A stretch of DNA of 64,000 nucleotides. It comes from Actinacidiphila epipremni. Lineage in GTDB: Bacteria; Actinomycetota; Actinomycetes; Streptomycetales; Streptomycetaceae. The notes below the pieces were generated by a model. The model made no database searches, was not told where the DNA came from, and was given only the letters and a program-made list of their open reading frames with translations. Below, piece by piece: positions 7,640 to 15,648 of the stretch. Location: contig NZ_JAATEJ010000039.1 in the NCBI RefSeq assembly GCF_012034175.1, forward strand, positions 1 to 64,000, read 5' to 3'. The position numbers and the translations under genes are program-made. Numbering within the stretch: the stretch's first letter is position 1; each line of letters begins with the position of its first letter.

Positions 7640-8239
7640 TCAGCTGTTGGCCACCCGCTTGGTGATGACGAAGCCTTCGACCGCGGCGATGGCGTAGAAG
7701 AAGAAGTCCATGCCGTCCATCGCGTCCTTCCACGCGCTGTTCACCAGGCCGTAGTGGTCGGTGAGGATCGTCATCACGCCGGGCGCGCCCGGGAGCGTCG
7801 CCATGAGCAGCGCGATGCCGAAGACCTGGCCGGCGTAGACGCCGAAGAGCGCCAGCGGGATGCCGATGACGGGCAGTGCGGGGTTGCGTCCGCCGACCTT
7901 GGCGAGCGCGAAGCCGACGAGCGCGCCGACGGCGACCGCCGCGTAGCCGATCTCGTGCTTCGTGCCGCGGATGAGCAGGCCGTAGAGCACCGCGGCGACG
8001 AGCGCGGCGGCGAAGCCGGCGACGACGCCGAGGCCGACGTTGCCGCCCGGGGCCGCGCCGATCGGCGCCGGCGGGGCGTACGCGGCGGCGTTGAAGCCGC
8101 CGGGGGCCGCGCCGGGCGCGCCGCCGGGAGCGGGGGCGGCGTACGGGGAGGCGGGGTAGGGCGACTGCGGCTGCTGCTGCGGCGGCTGCTGCGCGTACGG
8201 GTTCCCGCCGGGCTGCGGCGGAGGGTAGTTGGCGCTCAT
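7640..8239 (-). CDS. Proline-rich integral membrane protein
   Basis: The 199-residue protein has a cytoplasmic-looking N-terminal tail (1 to about 65) rich in Pro, Gln, Gly and Tyr (YPPPQPGGNPYAQQPPQQQP). It is followed by about four hydrophobic segments, beginning near VGLGVVAGFAAALVAAVLYG and IGYAAVAVGALVGFALAKVG. No catalytic motif is visible. Such tails are frequent on small actinomycete membrane proteins. It is conserved in position next to guaB3 in Streptomyces as far as I remember. Function unknown. It converges on guaB3 across a bidirectional terminator. Confidence 0.75.
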   Translation of the reverse strand: MSANYPPPQPGGNPYAQQPPQQQPQSPYPASPYAAPAPGGAPGAAPGGFNAAAYAPPAPIGAAPGGNVGLGVVAGFAAALVAAVLYGLLIRGTKHEIGYAAVAVGALVGFALAKVGGRNPALPVIGIPLALFGVYAGQVFGIALLMATLPGAPGVMTILTDHYGLVNSAWKDAMDGMDFFFYAIAAVEGFVITKRVANS

Positions 8240-8417
8240 GAGAGGTCCCCCGGGGACGGACTGCTTGGGATCGCACGGCGGATGGGTGCGGCTTCGGCGT
8301 GCCTGCTTGATGCGCGCAGCCCCGTGTGCGAATGGTGACGCCGAAATCTAGCAGGGGGGACGGACAATCGGACAAGATGATTCATCTGGTCGTTACAGGA
8401 CTCGTACGTCGTCCCCC

Positions 8418-9689
8418 TCACAGCCGCGCGGACGCCCCCGCCGGGGTCGCGCCCCGGGTGTCCAGCAGCAACTGCGCCTTCACGGCCAGGCCCTGGAGGT
8501 CGTACGTGCGGTGGTGCTGGAGCAGCAGCGTCAGATCGGCCTCGGCCGCGGCCTCCCACAGCGAGTCCGCGCGCGGCACCGGGCGGTCCATGACGCGCCA
8601 CTGGGGGACGTAGGGGTCGTGGTAGCACAGCTGCGCGCCCAGTTCGAGCAGCCGGGTGCCGATCTCCCGGGCGGGGGCGCCCTGCTGGTCGGCGAGGTCG
8701 GCCTTGTAGGTGACGCCGAGCAGCAGCACCCGGGCGCCGCGCAGCGACTTGCCGTGCTCGTTGAGCAGGGCCGCGGCGCGCTGGACGACATAGCGCGGCA
8801 TGCGCGCGTTGACCTCCTGGGCGAGCTCGACCATCCGCAGGGTGTGGCCGGGCAGCCGGGGGTGGGCCGGCGGGGTGAAGTGCGGGGCGGCGTTGGGGTC
8901 GAGGGCGTGGGCGGGGCCGCCGACGCCGGGGCCGGGGCGGAAGGCCTGGAAGCCGAAGGGCTTGGTCTCGGCGCAGCGGATGACGTCCCACAGGTCGACG
9001 CCGATCTCGTGGCAGAAGACCGCCATCTCGTTGGCGAAGGCGATGTTGACGTGCCGGTAGTTGGTCTCCAGCAGCTTGACGGCCTCGGCCTCGCGGGTGC
9101 CGCGGGCGCGTACGACGCGCTCGGTGAGCCGGCCGTAGAAGGCGGCGGCGGCCTCGGTGCAGGCGGGGGTGTGGCCGCCGACGACCTTGGGGGTGGTGGC
9201 GAACCGGACGGTGCGGTTGCCGGGGTCGAGGCGGCCGGGGGAGTAGGCGAGGTGGAAGTCGCGGCCGGCCCGTAGCCCGTGCGCCTCCAGCAGCGGGCGC
9301 AGGAAGCCCTCGGTGGTGCCGGGGTAGACCGGCGACTCCAGCACCACCGTGGTGTGCGGGCGCAGGTGCGGGGCGAGCGCGCGGGCCGCGGCGGCGACCG
9401 CCGACAGGTCCAGGGCGTGGTCCTCGCCGGGCGGGGTGGGGGCGCAGATCGCCGCGGTGCGCACCCGGCCGAGCACGGCGGGGTCGGCGGTGGCGCGGAA
9501 GCCGCCGGAGAGCATCCGGCGCAGGTCGGCGGCGGCGAGCGAGCCGGGCGGCACCCGGCCGGCCGTGATGTCCGCCACGGTGGCGGGGTCGGGGTCGTAG
9601 CCGATGACGCCGATGCCGGCGGCCGTCGCGGCCTGGGCGAGCGCGAGTCCGGTGTCGCCGAGTCCGAGGACGGCGAGGTCTGCGGGCAT
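8418..9689 (-). CDS. Nucleotide-sugar dehydrogenase family protein lacking the catalytic Cys
   Basis: The 423-residue protein has the three-part UDP-glucose/UDP-ManNAc dehydrogenase layout: an N-terminal NAD-binding Rossmann motif (LAVLGLGDTGLALA), the conserved ESPVYPGTTE segment, the central helix LLETNYRHVNIAFANEMAVF, and a C-terminal UDP-binding domain (VLLLGVTYKADLADQQGAPA). The active-site signature GGHCIPVDP of this family is replaced by GGPAHALDP (near 8912), so the nucleophilic cysteine is absent. Either the reaction stops at a different step or the protein is not a four-electron dehydrogenase. The ATG at 9689 follows GGGAGG. It is divergent from glpD. Confidence 0.85.
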   Translation of the reverse strand: MPADLAVLGLGDTGLALAQAATAAGIGVIGYDPDPATVADITAGRVPPGSLAAADLRRMLSGGFRATADPAVLGRVRTAAICAPTPPGEDHALDLSAVAAAARALAPHLRPHTTVVLESPVYPGTTEGFLRPLLEAHGLRAGRDFHLAYSPGRLDPGNRTVRFATTPKVVGGHTPACTEAAAAFYGRLTERVVRARGTREAEAVKLLETNYRHVNIAFANEMAVFCHEIGVDLWDVIRCAETKPFGFQAFRPGPGVGGPAHALDPNAAPHFTPPAHPRLPGHTLRMVELAQEVNARMPRYVVQRAAALLNEHGKSLRGARVLLLGVTYKADLADQQGAPAREIGTRLLELGAQLCYHDPYVPQWRVMDRPVPRADSLWEAAAEADLTLLLQHHRTYDLQGLAVKAQLLLDTRGATPAGASARL

Positions 9690-9851
9690 GGGGGTTCCTC
9701 CCTGACGACCACCACGAACGACCACGAACGACGGCCCCGAATGGGCTCACGCATGGCGTCAAAGCAGGCTAACCAGACAAATCACTGATATGACCGCACG
9801 CCGCGCCGTGCGGCGACGTACGGTGGTCTGTGATCGACCTACTCGGCGGTA

Positions 9852-9868
9852 CGGTCCCGCTCGGACCG
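9852..9868. promoter_or_regulatory. Inverted repeat upstream of glpD
   Basis: CGGTCC-CGCTC-GGACCG is a perfect 6+5+6 inverted repeat in the 338-base region between the dehydrogenase-like gene and glpD. It could be an operator for a glycerol regulator, but no regulator gene is nearby. The rest of the interval shows an A+T-richer patch at 9765-9795, which may hold the divergent promoters. Confidence 0.3.
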
Positions 9869-10027
9869 CACCGGAAGAGGCCGGCTGTGCCGTCCGCCCT
9901 GGCAGCGGGCGGCCCGGCCGGTCACTATCGGAGGGAGGAGGCAGGTCCCACGCCGGACCCGCCTCCCGTACAGCCCGAGCGGAACCGACCGACAGCCCGA
10001 CGATCGCCGGCAGGCACGGAGGCACGG

Positions 10028-11734
10028 ATGCGTACGACGACTCTCGGACCGGAACAGCGGTCCGCGGCCATCGCCCGGATGGCGGAGCAGGAGCTGGACA
10101 TCCTGGTGGTGGGCGGCGGTGTCGTCGGCGCCGGGACCGCGCTGGACGCCGCGACCCGCGGCCTGACCACCGGGCTCGTCGAGGCCCGCGACTGGGCCGC
10201 CGGCACCTCCAGCCGCTCCAGCAAGCTCATCCACGGCGGGCTGCGCTATCTGGAGATGCTGGACTTCGCCCTGGTCAGGGAGGCGCTGAAGGAGCGCGGG
10301 CTGCTGCTGGAGCGGCTCGCCCCGCACCTGGTCAAGCCGGTGCCCTTCCTCTACCCGCTCCAGCACAAGGGCTGGGAGCGGCTCTACGCCGGCTCCGGCG
10401 TCGCCCTCTACGACGCGATGTCGGTCTCCTCCGGGCACGGCCGCGGCCTGCCCGTCCACCGCCACCTCACCCGCAAGCACGCCCTGCGGGTCGCCCCCGC
10501 GCTGCGCAAGGACGCCCTGGTCGGCGCGCTGCAGTATTACGACGCCCAGGTCGACGACGCGCGCTTCGTCGCGACCCTCATCCGTACCGCCGCCTCCTAC
10601 GGCGCGCATGTCGCCAACGGGGTGCGGGTGGTCGGCTTCCTGCGCGAGGGCGAGCGGGTCGTCGGGGCCCGGATCCACGACACCGAGACCGGCGCCGAGC
10701 ACGACGTACGGGCCAAGCAGATCGTCAACGCCACCGGCGTGTGGACCGACGACACGCAGGCGCTCATCAACGAGCGCGGGCAGTTCCACGTCCGGGCGTC
10801 CAAGGGCATCCACCTGGTCGTGCCCAAGGACCGCATCCACTCCACCACCGGGCTCATCCTGCGCACCGAGAAGAGCGTCCTGTTCGTCATCCCGTGGGGC
10901 CGGCACTGGATCGTGGGCACCACCGACACCGACTGGGACCTCGACAAGGCCCACCCCGCCGCCTCCAGCGCCGACATCGACTATCTGCTCGACCACGTCA
11001 ACTCGGTGCTCGCCACCCCGCTGACCAGGGACGACGTCCAGGGCGTCTACGCCGGGCTGCGCCCGCTGCTGGCCGGCGAGTCCGACGCGACCAGCAAGCT
11101 CTCCCGCGAGCACACCGTCGCCCACCCGGCGCCCGGCCTGGTCGTCGTGGCCGGCGGGAAGTACACCACCTACCGCGTCATGGCCAAGGACGCCGTCGAC
11201 GAGGCGGTGCACGGCCTGGACCACCGGGTCGCGCCCTGCTGCACCGAGGAGGTGCCGCTCGCCGGCGCCGAGGGCTACCAGGCGCAGTGGAACGCCCGCG
11301 CCAGGACCGCCGCCCGCACCGGCGTGCACGTCGCCCGCATCGAGCACCTGCTCGGCCGCTACGGCGGGCTCGCCACCGAGGTGCTGGAGCTCATCGAGGC
11401 CGACCCCACGCTCGCCGCGCCGCTCACCGGAGCCGACGACTACCTGCGCGCCGAGGTCGTCTACGCCGCCGCCGCCGAGGGCGCCCGGCACCTGGACGAC
11501 GTGCTCGCCCGCCGTACCCGTATCTCGATCGAGACCTTCGACCGCGGCACCCGCAGCGCCCGCGAGGCCGCCGAGCTGATGGCACCGGTCCTGGGCTGGG
11601 ACGCCGCGCAGATCGACCGCGAAGTCGAGTACTACGGCAAGCGGGTGGAGGCCGAACGCGAGTCGCAGCTCCAGCCCGACGACCTGACCGCGGATGCCGC
11701 CAGGCTCGGAGCGCCGGATATCGTGCCACTCTAG
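10028..11734 (+). CDS. glpD: Aerobic glycerol-3-phosphate dehydrogenase (FAD)
   Basis: The 568-residue flavoenzyme oxidises sn-glycerol-3-phosphate to dihydroxyacetone phosphate at the membrane and passes electrons to quinone. The N-terminal FAD dinucleotide motif DILVVGGGVVGAG (about residues 22-34) and the family signatures SSRSSKLIHGGLRYLE and VVVAGGKYTTYRVMA are present. The C-terminal helical domain is complete. The ATG at 10028 has GGAGG six bases upstream; the longer open frame has no support. The Ser/Thr kinase cluster begins 59 bases downstream in the same direction. Confidence 0.95.
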   Translation: MRTTTLGPEQRSAAIARMAEQELDILVVGGGVVGAGTALDAATRGLTTGLVEARDWAAGTSSRSSKLIHGGLRYLEMLDFALVREALKERGLLLERLAPHLVKPVPFLYPLQHKGWERLYAGSGVALYDAMSVSSGHGRGLPVHRHLTRKHALRVAPALRKDALVGALQYYDAQVDDARFVATLIRTAASYGAHVANGVRVVGFLREGERVVGARIHDTETGAEHDVRAKQIVNATGVWTDDTQALINERGQFHVRASKGIHLVVPKDRIHSTTGLILRTEKSVLFVIPWGRHWIVGTTDTDWDLDKAHPAASSADIDYLLDHVNSVLATPLTRDDVQGVYAGLRPLLAGESDATSKLSREHTVAHPAPGLVVVAGGKYTTYRVMAKDAVDEAVHGLDHRVAPCCTEEVPLAGAEGYQAQWNARARTAARTGVHVARIEHLLGRYGGLATEVLELIEADPTLAAPLTGADDYLRAEVVYAAAAEGARHLDDVLARRTRISIETFDRGTRSAREAAELMAPVLGWDAAQIDREVEYYGKRVEAERESQLQPDDLTADAARLGAPDIVPL

Positions 11735-11793
11735 GCGCGAGGCGTCTGGGCGCGGCAGAACGCGCGAACGGGGGACAGGCGGAGGAGCGCGAC

Positions 11794-13620
11794 ATGGGTG
11801 ACATGGGCGGCACGACCGGGACCGCCGGGCGGGCCGACGAGGGGCGGCTCGTCGCGGGCCGCTACCGGCTGCTGGAGCGCATCGGGCGCGGCGGCATGGG
11901 CACCGTGTGGCGGGCGCAGGACGAGCTGCTGGACCGTCAGGTCGCCGTCAAGAAGCTGCATCCGCCGCAGCCGCACATGGGTGACGAGGAGTTGGCCACC
12001 CTCTTCGAGCGCACCCGCCGCGAGGCACGCGCCGCCGCCCGGATCAGCCACCCCAACGTCATCGTCGTGCACGACGTCGTCGACGACGCAGGACTGCCGT
12101 CCATCGTCATGGAGTACGTCCCCTCCGTGACGCTCGGCGAACTGCTCAAGGAGCGCGGCGCCCTGCCGCCCGCCGAGGCCGCCCGGATCGGCCGCGGCAT
12201 GATCGCCGCGCTCATCGCCGCCCACCGCGCCGGCATCCTGCACCGCGACGTCAAGCCCGGCAACGTCCTGCTCGGCCACGGCCAGGACGGCAGCCCCGCG
12301 CAGGCCGGGCGGGGGCGGGTGGTCCTCACCGACTTCGGCATAGCCCAGGCGTCCGGCACCTCCACCCTGACCCGCACCGGCGAGCTCATCGGCTCCATCG
12401 ACTTCCTGTCCCCCGAGCGCATCCGCGGCGCCGCCCCCGGCCCCGAGGCCGACATGTGGGCGCTGGGCGCCACGCTCTACCAGGCCGTCGAGGGCAGCTC
12501 GCCCTTCCGCCGGCCCACCGCGATCGAGACCGCGTACGCCATCGCCGAGGAGCCCGTCGCACCGCCGCCGAACGCCGGGGCGCTCACCGACGTCATCGCC
12601 GGGCTGCTGGCCAAGGAGCCCGGCAAGCGGCTGTCGGCGGCGGAGGCCGAGCGGATGCTGCGGATACCGGCGGCCGAGCAGGACACCGCGCTCGTCGACG
12701 TCGGCGGCACCGGGCCCACCCGGGTGCTGCCGCCGCCCGCGAACGGCACGGGCGGCGGGACCGGCTCCGGGCCCGTACCCGGCCCGCGCACCGGCACCTT
12801 CGGCCCGTACCCGACGCCGTACGCCACGCCCGCGCAACCGCAGCCCCAGCCGCAGCACGCCGGCTACGCCACCGGGTCCTTCCCGCCCGGCGGCGCCCCC
12901 GCGCAGGGCGCGCCGCCCCCGCACCACCCTCCACCCCGGCGGCGGACCGGCCGCTGGATCGCCGCCGCGGTCGCGGTCGCCGTCGTGGCCGGCGCTGTCG
13001 CCGTGGCCCTGGACCGCGCCCACCGCGGCAACACCGCCGGCGGCGACCCCACCGCCACCCCCACCGCGACCGCCACCACCCCGGTCACCACCCCCGTCAC
13101 CACCGATCCCACCGATGACCCCACCGCGCCCCCCACGACCGAGCCGCCCGCCACGTACGAGCCGCCGCCCGTCCCGGACGGCTACCACCTGGAGGACCAG
13201 GACAACCGCGGCTACAGCGTGCCCGTGCCCGACGGCTGGCGGAAGAAGGTCGAGGACGACGGCGACCAGGTCAGCTACGTCGACCCCACCGGCACCGTCG
13301 GCCTGAAGATCAGCGCCCTGGACTACGCCGGCCCCGACCCGTACCAGCACTGGCTGGACCTGGAGCCGCAGACCGCCGCGAAGGTCGACCAGTACCACCA
13401 GGAGCGCATGGAGCGGACCAAGACGCCCGACGGGCAGAACGCCGCGCTGTGGCAGTTCACCTTCGAGGGGTCCAGCGCCACCTTCCGCGCCGTCGACCTC
13501 GGCTTCGGCAAGGAGGGCGGGCGCGAGTACGCGGTGTACCTGTCGGCGCCCAAGGCGCAGTGGACGCACTACAAACCCGTCTTCGACAACGCCGTCGCCG
13601 GCTTCCGCGAGCACGACTGA
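11794..13620 (+). CDS. Membrane-anchored Ser/Thr protein kinase (cluster member 1)
   Basis: The 608-residue protein begins with a complete Hanks-type kinase domain (about 20-280): glycine loop IGRGGMGTVW, Lys53 in VAVKKL, catalytic HRD with Asp152 (ILHRDVKPGNVLL), DFG Asp180, and SPERI. A Pro/Gly/Gln-rich juxtamembrane linker leads to one transmembrane segment (about 388-408, ending VALDRAHR). An extracytoplasmic Thr/Pro-rich stalk and a C-terminal domain of about 140 residues follow. There are no PASTA repeats. It has GGAGG before the ATG. It is the first of four consecutive kinase-family genes; in S. coelicolor the matching cluster (PkaD/H/I/J) has been linked to spore-wall synthesis, so a similar role is inferred. 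Confidence 0.92.
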   Translation: MGDMGGTTGTAGRADEGRLVAGRYRLLERIGRGGMGTVWRAQDELLDRQVAVKKLHPPQPHMGDEELATLFERTRREARAAARISHPNVIVVHDVVDDAGLPSIVMEYVPSVTLGELLKERGALPPAEAARIGRGMIAALIAAHRAGILHRDVKPGNVLLGHGQDGSPAQAGRGRVVLTDFGIAQASGTSTLTRTGELIGSIDFLSPERIRGAAPGPEADMWALGATLYQAVEGSSPFRRPTAIETAYAIAEEPVAPPPNAGALTDVIAGLLAKEPGKRLSAAEAERMLRIPAAEQDTALVDVGGTGPTRVLPPPANGTGGGTGSGPVPGPRTGTFGPYPTPYATPAQPQPQPQHAGYATGSFPPGGAPAQGAPPPHHPPPRRRTGRWIAAAVAVAVVAGAVAVALDRAHRGNTAGGDPTATPTATATTPVTTPVTTDPTDDPTAPPTTEPPATYEPPPVPDGYHLEDQDNRGYSVPVPDGWRKKVEDDGDQVSYVDPTGTVGLKISALDYAGPDPYQHWLDLEPQTAAKVDQYHQERMERTKTPDGQNAALWQFTFEGSSATFRAVDLGFGKEGGREYAVYLSAPKAQWTHYKPVFDNAVAGFREHD

Positions 13621-13712
13621 GCCCACCACCCGTGCGCCGGGGGCGTATTGGCCTGCGGGTGCCCGCGTCGGGGATGATGGGGATTCACACCGCACGACCA
13701 CAGAGGGAAGCC

Positions 13713-15578
13713 ATGAGCGAGGTCGAAGGTACCGCCGGACGTCTGCTCGCCGACCGGTACCGGCTCGACGGCGTGCTCGGCAAGGGCGGCATGGGCACGG
13801 TCTGGCGCGCGACCGACGAGACCCTGGGCCGTACCGTCGCCGTCAAGGAACTGCGCTTCCCGGGCAACGTGGACGACGAGGAGAAGCGCCGGCTGGTCAC
13901 CCGGACCTTGCGCGAGGCCAAGGCCACCGCGCGGATCCGCAACACCGGCGCGATCACCGTCTTCGACGTCGTCAAGGAGGACGACCGGCCCTGGATCGTG
14001 ATGGAGCTCATCGAGGGCCGCTCGCTGTCGGACCGGATACGCGAGGACGGGCCGCTGACCCCGCGCCGGGCCGCCGAGGTCGGCCTGGTCGTGCTGGAGG
14101 TGCTGTCCGCCGCGCACCGCGAGGGCATCCTGCACCGCGACGTCAAACCCTCCAACGTGCTCATCGCCGACGACGGCCGGGTCGTCCTCAGCGACTTCGG
14201 CATCGCCCAGATCGACGGCGACCCGTCCGTCACCTCCACCGGCATGCTGGTCGGCGCCCCCTCCTACATCTCGCCCGAGCGCGCCCGCGGCCACAAGCCC
14301 GGGCCGCCCGCCGACCTGTGGTCGCTGGGCGCGCTCCTCTACGCGGCCGTCGAGGGCCGGCCGCCCTACGACAAGGGCTCGGCGATCGCCACCCTGACCG
14401 CGGTGATGACCGAGCCGGTGCCGCCCATGCCCAACGCCGGGCGGCTCGCGCCGGCCATCGCCGGGCTGCTCATCAAGGACCCCGACAAGCGACTGGCCGA
14501 GCCGGCGGCGCGGGCGCTGCTGGAGCAGGTCGCGAACGCGCCGGAGCCGCCGGTGGCCGCGCCGCGGATATCGAGCGGCGAGACCGGTACGACGCTGCTG
14601 CCCGTGAACGCGGCGGACGCCGCCCCCGCGGCCGGCGCCCAGGCCGCGCAGGGCGTGCAGCCTGCGCCGGACCTGGAGCGGGCCCGCGAGGCGCTGCGGG
14701 CGGTGCGCAGGGCCGCCGCCCGGCCCGTCCCCAAGCCCAGGCCCGCGCCCGAGCACGGCAGCCCCGCCGACGCCCCGCCGCCCGCGCGGGCCTCCCTCGG
14801 CGACGTCCTGCCGCGCCGCCGGCTCGGCATCATCGCCGTGGCCGTCCTCGCGGTGCTGGCCGCGCTGATCGGCGTCCTCATCGCGACCTCCGGCGGCGGC
14901 GACGGCGGCGGTTCGGGCTCCGGCGCCGGCTCCAAGGGCGACACCAAGAACGGCACCACCGCCGGCGCCGGCAGCCACGGGAAGGGCGCCGCCACCACGA
15001 CCGCCGCCCCCGCCGCCACCACGGCCGCCCGCGGCGGCGACGACCAGGGCGACGACCACGGCGGCGGAAAGGGCAAGGGCAAAGGCAAGGGCGGCGGCGA
15101 CGACCAGGGCACGACCGAGGACACCGCGCTGACCGCCCCCGCCGGCTTCCAGCTGGTCACCGCCAAGGGCGGCGCGATCCTCGCCATCCCGGCGACCTGG
15201 AAGCGCCTGCCCGACACCAACTACGCCACCGGCACCTACTACGGCGGCCCCGACGGCTCCCGCCTGATGGTCGACTACACCCGCACCCCCGGCCCCAGCG
15301 CGCTCGCCGACTGGCAGAAGAAGGCCGCGCACAACACCATCCCCGGCTACCGCACCATCGGCGTCCGGAGCGTCGACTACCGCACGTACGACGCCGCCGA
15401 CTGGGAGTACAAGCGTACGAACGGGGGTAAGCAAGAACATGTTCTGAACCGCGGGATGGTCACCGACCCGGGGCACGGGTACGCGCTGCTGTTCACCACG
15501 CCCGCCGAGGACTGGAACAGCGCCGCGAACGTCCATGTGCGCGACGTCGTCTTCGCTACCTTCAAACCGGCCGAGTGA
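13713..15578 (+). CDS. Membrane-anchored Ser/Thr protein kinase (cluster member 2)
   Basis: The 621-residue protein has an intact kinase domain (about 12-270): LGKGGMGTVW, Lys45 in VAVKEL, Asp143 in LHRDVKPSNVL, Asp161 in DFG, and YISPERA. An Ala/Pro-rich linker precedes one membrane span (about 370-392, LGIIAVAVLAVLAALIGVLI). Outside, a highly charged Gly/Lys/Asp/His-rich low-complexity region (about 400-470) leads to a C-terminal globular domain of about 150 residues that resembles the ends of its neighbours. The ATG at 13713 follows AGAGGGAAG. It is probably co-transcribed with the flanking kinase genes (gaps of 92 and 70 bases). Confidence 0.92.
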   Translation: MSEVEGTAGRLLADRYRLDGVLGKGGMGTVWRATDETLGRTVAVKELRFPGNVDDEEKRRLVTRTLREAKATARIRNTGAITVFDVVKEDDRPWIVMELIEGRSLSDRIREDGPLTPRRAAEVGLVVLEVLSAAHREGILHRDVKPSNVLIADDGRVVLSDFGIAQIDGDPSVTSTGMLVGAPSYISPERARGHKPGPPADLWSLGALLYAAVEGRPPYDKGSAIATLTAVMTEPVPPMPNAGRLAPAIAGLLIKDPDKRLAEPAARALLEQVANAPEPPVAAPRISSGETGTTLLPVNAADAAPAAGAQAAQGVQPAPDLERAREALRAVRRAAARPVPKPRPAPEHGSPADAPPPARASLGDVLPRRRLGIIAVAVLAVLAALIGVLIATSGGGDGGGSGSGAGSKGDTKNGTTAGAGSHGKGAATTTAAPAATTAARGGDDQGDDHGGGKGKGKGKGGGDDQGTTEDTALTAPAGFQLVTAKGGAILAIPATWKRLPDTNYATGTYYGGPDGSRLMVDYTRTPGPSALADWQKKAAHNTIPGYRTIGVRSVDYRTYDAADWEYKRTNGGKQEHVLNRGMVTDPGHGYALLFTTPAEDWNSAANVHVRDVVFATFKPAE

Positions 15579-15648
15579 GCTTCCCGCAGCACGTATGGTG
15601 AGGGTGCGCGAACCGTACGCATCCGGAGCGGGCCAGGGAGGGGGCGCC

